Source: Cellulomonas sp. URHE0023
Lineage (GTDB): Bacteria > Actinomycetota > Actinomycetes > Actinomycetales > Cellulomonadaceae
Length of the DNA: 64,000 nt
NCBI RefSeq assembly: GCF_000688475.1
Contig: NZ_JIAN01000006.1
Location: 558,001 to 622,000, forward strand
Direction of reading: 5' to 3'
Position numbers and translations under genes: made by a program. Shown here piece after piece: positions 9,290 to 17,035 of the stretch (positions are counted from its first letter, which is position 1; each line of letters opens with the position of its first letter). A model generated the notes under the pieces. It saw only the letters and a list, made by a program, of their open reading frames with translations, ran no database searches and was not told the origin of the DNA.

Positions 9290-9928
9290 TTATTCCGGAT
9301 CGGGTCGGTGGTTGTGACCGAGGCTCTGGAGGAACCGCGGACCGTCGGACGCGAGCTCGGCCTCGAAGCGCGCCGACCACGAGCCGTACGGGTGGCCCGC
9401 CAGTGCGTCGTTGGAGAACCGCGAGTCGGACGTGACCTCGGTGACGCAGAAGGAGGGGATGGTCAGGTCGGTCACCGGTCCCCCGCGCTCCACCTCGGCC
9501 ACGACGAGCGGAGCGTTCGCGCCGGCGAAGGTGTCGACCACCCAGCCGTCCTCGCCCAGCCACACCGAGTGGCGGGTCTTGGCCACGCGCGAGCCGCCAC
9601 GACGGACCATCTCGAGCCCCACCGAGACGTCGATCTCACGTTCGGCCTCGTACCGGGTCCCCTCGTTCATCGGCCCCTTGACCGTGATGGCGCACAGGTC
9701 CATGCGGTCCGCGTAGGCGTCCAGGAGCGTGAGCTCGTCGAGCGCCGGGGTGAGCACGAGCCCGGTCACCGTGGTGGCCTGGACGCGGACCCGGATGGCG
9801 AAGCCTTCGTCGGCGAGGAAGTAGCTCTGCACGATCAGCGCCGGGGACGCGTCGAGAAGCTCGCGGGGCAGGTCCCGCACCCAGAACCGGCGCTCGAACT
9901 CGAAGTCGCCGTAGCCGGTGTCGCTCAC
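9290..9928 (-). CDS. CYTH-domain protein (triphosphatase family)
   Basis: 212-residue protein whose N-terminus carries the EFERRFWV motif of the CYTH (ExExK-like) fold, followed by the alternating Lys/Arg/Glu strands of a triphosphate tunnel: IRVRVQ, ITVKGP, EAEREI, VVDTF and VVAEVE. CYTH enzymes are metal-dependent inorganic tripolyphosphatases, thiamine triphosphatases or class IV adenylate cyclases; tripolyphosphatase is the commonest bacterial activity but is not proven here. The GTG at 9928 directly follows TACCCT plus a 6-nt spacer, so translation is probably leaderless. A stand-alone CHAD protein is encoded nearby. Confidence 0.86.
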   Translation of the reverse strand: MSDTGYGDFEFERRFWVRDLPRELLDASPALIVQSYFLADEGFAIRVRVQATTVTGLVLTPALDELTLLDAYADRMDLCAITVKGPMNEGTRYEAEREIDVSVGLEMVRRGGSRVAKTRHSVWLGEDGWVVDTFAGANAPLVVAEVERGGPVTDLTIPSFCVTEVTSDSRFSNDALAGHPYGSWSARFEAELASDGPRFLQSLGHNHRPDPE

Positions 9929-9934
9929 CCTGCG

Positions 9935-9940
9935 AGGGTA
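9935..9940 (-). promoter_or_regulatory. Leaderless-type -10 box of the CYTH gene
   Basis: TACCCT, then a 6-nt spacer, then the GTG start at 9928; matches TANNNT. Confidence 0.45.
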
Positions 9941-9944
9941 GTCG

Positions 9945-12491
9945 TCACTCGGTGGAGACCGCCTCGAGCACGGGCAGACGCGCCGCACGGATGGCCGGCC
10001 ACACGGCTGCGAGCACCCCGACGACGATCGCGAGCACGACCATCAGGCCCAGGCTCACCCAGGGGATCGCGAGCGAGCGCAGCCCGACGTCGGAGAACAC
10101 GGTGGGCAGGGTCGATGCCAGCGCCACGCCGACTGCGAGGCCGACGACCGTCCCGAACACCGCGGTGAGCACGGACTCGACCGTGATCGTCGAGCCGAGC
10201 TGCAGGCGCCCGAGACCCACCGCGCGCAGCAGCCCGATCTCGCGGGTCCGCTCGATGACCGACAGCGCGAGCGTGTTGATGATGCCGAGCACCGCGATGA
10301 CGACCGACAGCGCGAGCAGCGCGTAGAGGATCACGAGCACGCGGTCCACCTGGTCGGCCAGCTGCGACACGAACTCCTCGCTGTCCATCACGGCGACCAC
10401 GACGTACGGCTTGACCGTCGCGGTCAGCTGGCCGCGCAGGGCGGCCACATCGGCGCCGTCGGCCGCGGTCACGAACACCGTGGTCACGAGCTGCTGGTCG
10501 GTCGGCACGAGCTCGTCGAGCAAGGCCTGGCCGACGACGAGCGGGACACCGAACGCCGGCGAGTCGATGACCGCCCCGATCGTGACGTCCGCCGACCCGG
10601 TCGGCCCGACGACCGCGATCCTGTCACCGAGCGCCCAGTCCTCGTCGTCCATCGTGGTGCGCTGAACCGCGACCTGACCGGCCGCGAGCGCGTCCTGGAA
10701 CGCCCCCTCGACCACCTCGGTGTCGATGCTGCGACCGATCGCGTCCGGGTCGATGCCGGTGACCGCGAACGGCGACTCGTCGACCAGGACGGAGGCGAGG
10801 GCGAACGTGTCGGCCGCCTGCACGTCGGGCAAGGCGCGCACGTCCTCGATCGCCTGGGCCGGGACGGGGCCTTGCGACGCACCGCGCAGGATGTAGTCGG
10901 TGGTGGCCTCACGGGACACGATCGCGCTCGTGGACGCCTGCGTCGTCGCGGCGATGACCGCCGCGGCGCCGACCAGAGCCATGCCGATCATCAGCGCTCC
11001 CGCGGTGTTCGCGGTGCGGCGCGGGTTGCGCGTGACGTTGCCGCGCGCGAGCCTACCCACCGGACGCCAGCCGTCGAACGGGATCGCGAGCACCCGCAGG
11101 ATCCCCCGCGCCAGCATCGGGGACGCCACCAGGACCCCGACGACGACGGCGCCCGCCCCGTACCCGAGCACCGCGCCCGCGTGGTCGGCCGTCGGGTCGA
11201 GCAGCGCCGTCAGCACGGCGAGCACCCCGGCGAGCACGAGCGCCGCACCGACGATCGCCCGCCGGCGCAGGGACCGCTCGGGCACGGTGACCTCGTCGCG
11301 GAGGGCCTCGACCGGCGGGACGAGCGCCGCGCGGCGCGCGGGCAGGGCCGCCGCGAGCACGCTCACGAGCGTCCCGACGAGCACCGAGACGACGATCGTG
11401 AACGCGTCGAGCGGGACCTGCCCGGCCAGCTCCATGCCGGCCGAACCGAGCACCCCGCGCAGCACCACGACGAGCCCGAGGCCACCCAGGACGCCGAGGA
11501 CGCTGCCGACCAGACCGACGATCGCGGCCTGGAGCACGATCGAGGTGAACACCTGCAGCGGGGACGCTCCGACGGCCCGGAGCAGTGCGAGCTCGCGCGT
11601 CCTCTGGCGCACCCACATCGAGAACGTGTTGGCGATGATGAACCCGCCGACGAACAGCGAGATGCCCGCGAACACCAGCAGGAACGTGGTGATGAAGCCC
11701 AGGAGCGACAGCACGCTCGCGATGGCCTCGTCCCGCATGGCGTCGCCGGTGACCACCTCGGCGTGCGCGTCGGCCGTCTCCACGACCGGAGCGACCCGGT
11801 CCACGAGCTCCTGCTCGGTCAGGCCGGCGTCACCCAGCACCGACACGGAGTCGACGGTTCCGTCGGGCGCGAACGCGGCCTCCCCGGTCGCACGGTCGAC
11901 GAACACGACGGTCGCCCCGGCGAGCGCGGACCCGATGCCGATCTCGCCGACGACCGTGACCGGACGCAGCTCGCCGCCGACCACGATCGTGGTGGCGTCC
12001 CCGAGCGCCAAGCCCGACGCCTGCAGGGTCGACGTCTCGACGCCGATCTCGCCCGTGCTCGTCGGCGCCCGTCCGTCGACGACCTCCGTCGCCCGGCTGC
12101 GCGCGTCGTACGCGAACCCCAGGCTCGGTGCCTGCGTGCTCTGCACCGCGGTACCGTCCGCACCGACGAGCACGACCGGCCCGGACAGGTCCGGGATCGC
12201 CGCCTGGACACCTGCCACACGCTCGATCTGCGGCACGAGCGTCAGCGGGACGGCGTTGCGGGGCTTGCCGGCGATGACGTTCTGCTCGCTCGTGCCGCCC
12301 ACCACGTCGGCGCCGCGCACGTAGGCGTCGCCGAGCGTCGTCGTCGCGACGATGTCCGTGAACGTCGAACCGAGCATCGTGCGCAGCGCGAACGTGCCGG
12401 CCACGAACGCGACGCCTAGAGCCACGGCCAGGACGGACAAGCAGAACCTGACCAGGTGAGCCCGCACACCCCGAAGCGCGACGCGGACCAC
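9945..12491 (-). CDS. ABC exporter permease, FtsX/MacB type with two FtsX domains
   Basis: 848-residue membrane protein. It has an N-terminal helix (VLAVALGVAFVAGTFAL), a MacB-like periplasmic core (about 50-260), a first FtsX block with three helices (around 270-420), further helices, a second periplasmic domain (about 530-710) and a final FtsX block ending in three helices (NTLALSVIERTREIGLLRAVG). This layout is typical of Gram-positive lipoprotein or peptide exporters. The GTG at 12491 overlaps the last base of the upstream ATPase stop codon (TAGTG), so the two subunits are translationally coupled. The exported substrate is unknown. Confidence 0.9.
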   Translation of the reverse strand: MVRVALRGVRAHLVRFCLSVLAVALGVAFVAGTFALRTMLGSTFTDIVATTTLGDAYVRGADVVGGTSEQNVIAGKPRNAVPLTLVPQIERVAGVQAAIPDLSGPVVLVGADGTAVQSTQAPSLGFAYDARSRATEVVDGRAPTSTGEIGVETSTLQASGLALGDATTIVVGGELRPVTVVGEIGIGSALAGATVVFVDRATGEAAFAPDGTVDSVSVLGDAGLTEQELVDRVAPVVETADAHAEVVTGDAMRDEAIASVLSLLGFITTFLLVFAGISLFVGGFIIANTFSMWVRQRTRELALLRAVGASPLQVFTSIVLQAAIVGLVGSVLGVLGGLGLVVVLRGVLGSAGMELAGQVPLDAFTIVVSVLVGTLVSVLAAALPARRAALVPPVEALRDEVTVPERSLRRRAIVGAALVLAGVLAVLTALLDPTADHAGAVLGYGAGAVVVGVLVASPMLARGILRVLAIPFDGWRPVGRLARGNVTRNPRRTANTAGALMIGMALVGAAAVIAATTQASTSAIVSREATTDYILRGASQGPVPAQAIEDVRALPDVQAADTFALASVLVDESPFAVTGIDPDAIGRSIDTEVVEGAFQDALAAGQVAVQRTTMDDEDWALGDRIAVVGPTGSADVTIGAVIDSPAFGVPLVVGQALLDELVPTDQQLVTTVFVTAADGADVAALRGQLTATVKPYVVVAVMDSEEFVSQLADQVDRVLVILYALLALSVVIAVLGIINTLALSVIERTREIGLLRAVGLGRLQLGSTITVESVLTAVFGTVVGLAVGVALASTLPTVFSDVGLRSLAIPWVSLGLMVVLAIVVGVLAAVWPAIRAARLPVLEAVSTE

Positions 12492-13231
12492 TACGGGCTC
12501 ACCGCACGCATGCTGGCGAGCTGCGCCAAGACCGCCTCGGGCGTGGGGTCGCGCAGCTCGCCGACCAGCCGACCGTCCGCGAGGAACAGGACGCGGTGCG
12601 CGTACCCGGCCGACGTCGGGTCGTGCGTGACCATCACGACCGACTGGCCGAGCTCGTCGACGCTGCGTCGCAGGAATCCGAGGACCTCCGCCGACGCTGC
12701 GCTGTCCAGGTTGCCCGTGGGCTCGTCCGCGAACACTACGGCGGGCCTGCTCACCAGCGCCCGCGCGCACGCCACACGCTGCTGCTGCCCGCCGGACAGC
12801 TCGCTCGGCTTGTGGTTCAGCCGGTCGGCCAGGCCCAGGGTCGCGACGACGACGTCGAGGTGCGCGCGGTCGACGGGCTTGCGCGCGATGTCGAGCGGGA
12901 GCGTGATGTTCTCGAGCGCGGTGAGCGTGGGCACCAGGTTGTACGCCTGGAAGATGAACCCGACGCGCGTGCGACGCAGCGCGGTGAGCTTGCGCTCCGA
13001 CATCGAGCTGACCGTCTCACCGTCGACCACGACGGTCCCCGACGTCGGCTTGTCCAGGCCCGCCAGGCAGTGCATCAGCGTCGACTTGCCCGACCCGGAA
13101 GGCCCCATGATCGCCGTCAGCTCACCGCGTGCGAGCTCGACGTCGACCCCGTCGAGCGCGCGTACCGCCGTGGAACCGGCGCCATAGACCTTGCGCAGCT
13201 CGTGCGCCGAGGCGATCACCGTGCTCGTCAT
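12491..13231 (-). CDS. ABC exporter ATP-binding subunit, LolD/MacB type
   Basis: 246-residue cytoplasmic ATPase of the MacB/LolD/FtsE class. Walker A is GPSGSGKST, the Q-loop is FQAYNLVP, the signature is LSGGQQQR, Walker B is VVFADEPTGNLD and the switch His is in VTHD. It energises the adjacent FtsX-type permease, whose start overlaps its stop. The ATG at 13231 is preceded by GGAAGAGCAGGC; the open frame further upstream is not family-like. A 20-bp imperfect palindrome about 80 nt upstream may be an operator. Confidence 0.93.
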   Translation of the reverse strand: MTSTVIASAHELRKVYGAGSTAVRALDGVDVELARGELTAIMGPSGSGKSTLMHCLAGLDKPTSGTVVVDGETVSSMSERKLTALRRTRVGFIFQAYNLVPTLTALENITLPLDIARKPVDRAHLDVVVATLGLADRLNHKPSELSGGQQQRVACARALVSRPAVVFADEPTGNLDSAASAEVLGFLRRSVDELGQSVVMVTHDPTSAGYAHRVLFLADGRLVGELRDPTPEAVLAQLASMRAVSP

Positions 13232-13311
13232 GCCTGCTCTTCCCCTCGAGACGCCCCGGCAGAGGCGCTCCTCCCGATCCAACCCTGTGACGCTCACCAC
13301 CGCGAACCCGT

Positions 13312-13331
13312 TCTCAGACACGCGTATGAGA
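13312..13331. promoter_or_regulatory. Candidate operator (imperfect 20-bp palindrome)
   Basis: TCTCAGACACGCGTATGAGA matches its own reverse complement at 16 of 20 positions, with perfect 5-bp ends. It lies in the 236-nt divergent region between the ABC exporter (start 13231) and the helicase gene. No regulator gene is adjacent, so its binding protein is unknown. Confidence 0.3.
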
Positions 13332-13467
13332 CAGTGGGTGCACCACGGGCTGCGCGAACCTGCGCGCCCCGCGTCGTGGAGGTCCCCCGAGCACCCGCTC
13401 TGGTTGCTCTGGCGGCGGACCCCGACCAACTGTGCGTATGACAACGCTGCCCGAGAGGCCGACATCG

Positions 13468-14922
13468 ATGACTTCCTTTGCTGAACTTGGCGTGCCCACC
13501 GCCCTGTCCTCCGCTCTGACGGAGCAGGGCATCACCGCCCCCTTCCCCATCCAGACCGCCACGCTGCCCGACTCGCTGGCAGGCCGTGACGTGCTCGGCC
13601 GCGGCCGCACCGGCTCCGGCAAGACGCTCGCGTTCGCCCTGCCGCTCGTGGCGCGCACCGCCGCCGCCGGCAAGGGCAAGGTCGCTCGTCGGCCCCGCGC
13701 GCTGGTGCTCGCCCCGACCCGCGAGCTCGCCACCCAGATCGACGCCACGATCGCGCCGCTGGCCAAGGTGCTCGGCCTCAACACCACCGTCATCTTCGGC
13801 GGTGTGTCCCAGGGCCGTCAGGTGTCCGCGCTCAACGGTGGCGTCGACATCGTGGTCGCCTGCCCGGGCCGCCTCGAGGACCTGATGAAGCAGAAGCTCA
13901 TCTCGCTCGAGGACGTGCAGATCACCGTTCTCGACGAGGCCGACCACATGGCCGACCTGGGCTTCCTGCCCGTCGTCAAGCGCATCCTCGACCAGACGCC
14001 TCCCCGCGGCCAGCGCCTGCTCTTCTCGGCCACCCTGGACAAGGGTGTCGACCAGCTGGTCAAGCGGTACCTGTCCAACCCGGTCGAGCACTCCGTGGAC
14101 AGCGCCGAGTCGCCGGTCTCCGCGATGACGCACCACCTGTTCGAGGTGCGTGACGCCGACGCCAAGAAGGCAGTGGTCCACCACCTCGCCTCCGGCACCG
14201 GTCGCCGCGTCCTGTTCATGCGGACCAAGCACCAGGCCAAGAAGCTGGCCAAGCAGCTCACCATGGACGGCATCCCCGCCGTGGACCTGCACGGCAACCT
14301 CGCGCAGGCCGCGCGTGAGCGGAACCTCGAGGCGTTCTCCTCCGGGTCCGTGCGCGTGCTCGTCGCCACGGACATCGCCGCTCGCGGCATCCACGTCGAC
14401 GACATCGAGCTCGTCGTGCACGTCGACCCGCCGGCCGAGCACAAGGCGTATCTGCACCGCTCCGGCCGTACCGCCCGTGCCGGTTCGGGTGGCGACGTCG
14501 TCACCGTCATCCTCCCCGAGCAGCGCGGCGACGTCCGCCAGCTCACGCGTGCCGCGAAGATCACGGCCACCCCCAGGCCCGTGAACGCCGGCGACGCCAC
14601 CTTGACCAAGCTCGTCGGCGAGCAGGCCGAGCCCGTCCGCTACATCGCGCCGCCCGTCACCCAGCAGTCCTCCGGCGGTGGCGGTGGCGGTCGTCGCGGT
14701 TCCGGTCGTGGCAACGGGTCGAGCCGTCAGGCCTCGGCCGCTGCCGGAACGGGCTCCTCGTCGGGCGGTCAGCGCAGGCAGCAGCCCGCAGCAGCCGGCG
14801 CGTCGGCCGGCGCACCGTCGGGCCAGCGTCGCCGTCGGGGTGGCTCCGGTCGTGGCGGCTCAGGCGGCGGCTCGGGTGCGTCGTCGTCCGGCGGCCCCCG
14901 CGTCGTCTACTCGCGCGGCTGA
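13468..14922 (+). CDS. DEAD-box ATP-dependent RNA helicase
   Basis: 484 residues. The Q motif ends in PFPIQ, motif I is GRTGSGKT, motif Ia PTRELA, motif II is DEAD (VLDEADHMADLGF), motif III SAT, and motif VI HRSGRTARAG. After the two RecA-like domains, residues from about 390 form a Gly/Arg/Ser/Gln-rich disordered tail expected to bind RNA. It probably acts in ribosome assembly or RNA decay, as in RhlE/DeaD-type enzymes. I place the start at the ATG at 13468 because of the upstream GAGAGG; ATGs or GTGs at 13438 and 13432 would add 10-12 residues. A strong terminator follows. Confidence 0.93.
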   Translation: MTSFAELGVPTALSSALTEQGITAPFPIQTATLPDSLAGRDVLGRGRTGSGKTLAFALPLVARTAAAGKGKVARRPRALVLAPTRELATQIDATIAPLAKVLGLNTTVIFGGVSQGRQVSALNGGVDIVVACPGRLEDLMKQKLISLEDVQITVLDEADHMADLGFLPVVKRILDQTPPRGQRLLFSATLDKGVDQLVKRYLSNPVEHSVDSAESPVSAMTHHLFEVRDADAKKAVVHHLASGTGRRVLFMRTKHQAKKLAKQLTMDGIPAVDLHGNLAQAARERNLEAFSSGSVRVLVATDIAARGIHVDDIELVVHVDPPAEHKAYLHRSGRTARAGSGGDVVTVILPEQRGDVRQLTRAAKITATPRPVNAGDATLTKLVGEQAEPVRYIAPPVTQQSSGGGGGGRRGSGRGNGSSRQASAAAGTGSSSGGQRRQQPAAAGASAGAPSGQRRRRGGSGRGGSGGGSGASSSGGPRVVYSRG

Positions 14923-14938
14923 TCCAGCTCCTCACCAG

Positions 14939-14965
14939 AGGCCGGCCCATCTCGGGCCGGCCTTT
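14939..14965 (+). terminator. Rho-independent terminator of the helicase gene
   Basis: Stem GGCCGGCCC (14940-14948) pairs with GGGCCGGCC (14954-14962) around a 5-nt loop; an A-T pair extends it and TTT follows. Confidence 0.8.
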
Positions 14966-15020
14966 GGCATATGTGCAGGTAGCCGCCATGATGGTACTCT
15001 CCGACGCACTGGGAGCGTGC

Positions 15021-15623
15021 ATGGCGATCATCTCCCGCGGCTTCCGCGGAAAGCGCGAGACCGACCCTCGCATCCCACCAGGGCAGTACCTCGAACATGG
15101 CTTCCCGGTCCTGTCCGCCGGACCGACGCCCCGCGCCGACCTGTCCACGTGGACCTTCTCGATCACTGCCGACGGCGGTGCGCTCAAGACGTGGACGTGG
15201 TCCGAGCTGACGCACCTGCCGCACGACGACGTGGTCAAGGACATCCACTGCGTCACCAAGTGGTCCAAGCTCGACTCCGTGTGGCGTGGCATCTCGCTGG
15301 ACACGCTCCTCTCGGACGTCGAGATCGATCCTGACCACGCGTTCGCGATGGCGCACTGCGACGGTGGCTACACCACCAACGTGCCGCTCGCGGACCTCCG
15401 GGGCGGCAAGGCGTGGATCGCCTACCAGTACGACGGCGCACCGCTCGCGCCCGAGCACGGTGGACCGGCGCGGTTGCTGATCCCGCACCTGTACTTCTGG
15501 AAGTCCGCCAAGTGGGTGCGCAGCCTCGAGCTCATGACCGAGAACACCCGCGGGTTCTGGGAGCGGCTCGGCTACCACGACTACGGCGACCCCTGGAAGG
15601 AACAGCGGTACTGGGGTGACTGA
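15021..15623 (+). CDS. Molybdopterin-dependent oxidoreductase, sulfite-oxidase fold
   Basis: 200-residue protein consisting of one oxidoreductase molybdopterin-binding domain. The Moco-coordinating Cys is Cys77 in KDIHCVTKWS. No twin-arginine signal is visible, so unlike YedY/MsrP it appears cytoplasmic. Related actinobacterial proteins are annotated as sulfite oxidase-like; the substrate is not known. The ATG at 15021 is preceded by GGGAG with good spacing. The next gene, a flavin reductase, starts inside its last codons, so the pair probably forms an electron-transfer couple. Confidence 0.9.
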   Translation: MAIISRGFRGKRETDPRIPPGQYLEHGFPVLSAGPTPRADLSTWTFSITADGGALKTWTWSELTHLPHDDVVKDIHCVTKWSKLDSVWRGISLDTLLSDVEIDPDHAFAMAHCDGGYTTNVPLADLRGGKAWIAYQYDGAPLAPEHGGPARLLIPHLYFWKSAKWVRSLELMTENTRGFWERLGYHDYGDPWKEQRYWGD

Positions 15624-16377
15624 GCCCTACGCCCTGAGCTGGCTCGTCGGGACGCTCGTCGACCGCCGGTTCGAAACACCTTCGGCCGCGACCCTCGAGC
15701 TCGACGTACCGGGCTGGCGCGGCGCCATGGCCGGTCAGCACGTCGACGTCCGGTTGACCGCCGAGGACGGGTACTCCACGCAGCGCTCCTACTCGCTCGC
15801 CTCCGCCGGCACCATGGGGCTGCCCGGTGGACCCGTCACGTCCGAGCGGATCTCCTTGACCGTGCAGGTGGTCGACGACGGCGAGGTGTCGCCCTACCTG
15901 ACGCAGGACCTGCAGGTCGGTGACCAGATCGAGCTCCGCGGCCCGGTGGGCAACTGGTTCGTCTGGCACGCCACCGACCCGCACCCCGTGCAGCTCATCG
16001 GCGGAGGCTCAGGCCTCGTCCCGCTGATGTCGATGCTGCGGACACGGCGGGACGTCGCGTCGGTCTCCCCGTTCCGGCTGCTGGTCTCGGTCCGGACTCC
16101 TGGTGACGCCCTGTACGCCGACGAGCTCGCCACCCTGGAACCCGGTGTCGCGGTCACCCGCGTGTGGACACGCACGGGTCCGCCCGGCTTTCTCGGACCG
16201 ATCGGCCGGGTGAACGCCGACATCCTGCGCGACGCGTGCTTCCCGCCCGACCTCAACGCGCACGTCTTCGTCTGCGGGCCGACCCCGTTCGTGGAGCTCG
16301 TCGCCGACACGCTCGTCGACCTCGGCCACGACCCGGACCGCATCCGCACCGAGCGGTTCGGCCCGACCGGCGCGTGA
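15616..16377 (+). CDS. FAD/NAD(P)-binding ferredoxin-reductase-type protein
   Basis: 253-residue oxidoreductase with an N-terminal FAD-binding barrel (RSYSLAS) and a C-terminal NAD(P)-binding domain (IGGGSGLVPLMSML, then FVCGPTPFVE). It has no 2Fe-2S domain of the kind found fused in phthalate dioxygenase reductases. The GTG start overlaps the molybdopterin oxidoreductase gene by 8 nt, so the two are translationally coupled, and the obvious role is passing electrons between NAD(P)H and that enzyme (inference). Confidence 0.9.
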   Translation: MTEPYALSWLVGTLVDRRFETPSAATLELDVPGWRGAMAGQHVDVRLTAEDGYSTQRSYSLASAGTMGLPGGPVTSERISLTVQVVDDGEVSPYLTQDLQVGDQIELRGPVGNWFVWHATDPHPVQLIGGGSGLVPLMSMLRTRRDVASVSPFRLLVSVRTPGDALYADELATLEPGVAVTRVWTRTGPPGFLGPIGRVNADILRDACFPPDLNAHVFVCGPTPFVELVADTLVDLGHDPDRIRTERFGPTGA

Positions 16378-16378
16378 C

Positions 16379-16972
16379 CTACTCCGGCGACTCGCGGATC
16401 CAGGTCAGCGGCGCGCCGGACTGCGGCCGCCAGTCGACGGGCGGGTCCTCGCCCACTCGTCCGTCCACCACCTCACGCAGCAGGTCCGCGTGCCCGGTGT
16501 GCCGGCCGTACTCCTCGATGAGGTCGAACAGCAGCCGGCGCAGGCTGGCGTGGTTCCCCGCACCGTCACCGTCGGCCACCCGCTGGTCCAGGCCACCGTC
16601 GGCGAGGGCCGCGTCGAGACGCTCGCGCGACCGGGCGACCGCTCCGTCCCACGCCGCGTAGAGCTGCTCGGGCGTGTCGTGCGCGGCGGACAGGATCTCG
16701 GTGTCGTTGTCCCCCCAGGTCTCGGGGTGCCACATCTCGCCGGGATGCTGTCCGGCGAGCTTCCACCGGAACGTCGTGTCCTCGACCGCGGCCAGGTGCT
16801 TCAGCAGGCCGCCGAGCGTCAGCGCGGACGCACCGACGTGCTGTGCCAGACCGGCGCCGTCGAGGCCGTCGGCCTTCCAGCGGAACGTCGTGCGCAGCCG
16901 GTCGAGGGCGCCGACGAGGTGGTCGAGCTCGTCGCTCGCGAGCGGTGGGAACCAGGGGGCCGTCTTCGTCAT
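16379..16972 (-). CDS. DinB/DUF664-family protein
   Basis: 197-residue four-helix-bundle protein of the DinB-like superfamily, DUF664 branch. The predicted metal ligands are the His in GGLLKHLAAVE and the two His in EEYGRHTGHADLLRE. Actinobacterial relatives include mycothiol- or bacillithiol-dependent transferases, so a thiol-S-transferase role is plausible but unproven. It stops one base after the convergent reductase stop. TACCGT lies 6 nt before the ATG and there is no Shine-Dalgarno sequence, so translation is probably leaderless. Confidence 0.85.
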   Translation of the reverse strand: MTKTAPWFPPLASDELDHLVGALDRLRTTFRWKADGLDGAGLAQHVGASALTLGGLLKHLAAVEDTTFRWKLAGQHPGEMWHPETWGDNDTEILSAAHDTPEQLYAAWDGAVARSRERLDAALADGGLDQRVADGDGAGNHASLRRLLFDLIEEYGRHTGHADLLREVVDGRVGEDPPVDWRPQSGAPLTWIRESPE

Positions 16973-16978
16973 GCAACG

Positions 16979-16984
16979 ACGGTA
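16979..16984 (-). promoter_or_regulatory. Leaderless-type -10 box of the DinB-family gene
   Basis: TACCGT with a 6-nt spacer to the ATG at 16972. Its first base is the last base of the ppc terminator hairpin. Confidence 0.4.
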
Positions 16985-17021
16985 GGCCCGGTTCCGGACG
17001 ATGCACGTCGGAACCGGGCCT
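16984..17021 (-). terminator. Hairpin terminator downstream of ppc
   Basis: Perfect 13-bp inverted repeat, AGGCCCGGTTCCG at 16984-16996 against CGGAACCGGGCCT at 17009-17021, with a 12-nt loop, starting 14 nt after the ppc stop. There is no U-tract, as is common in high-GC actinobacteria. Confidence 0.7.
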
Positions 17022-17035
17022 GGCGTCAGCGATCG

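Noticed and set aside
10872..12419. Plus-strand open frame of 515 codons inside the ABC permease gene
   Set aside because: Antisense shadow rich in Arg, Asp and His; the minus-strand frame has transmembrane helices and FtsX motifs.
12492..12770. Longer start for the FtsX-type permease inside the ATPase gene
   Set aside because: Those codons belong to the ATPase reading frame; the GTG overlapping its stop begins the first transmembrane helix.
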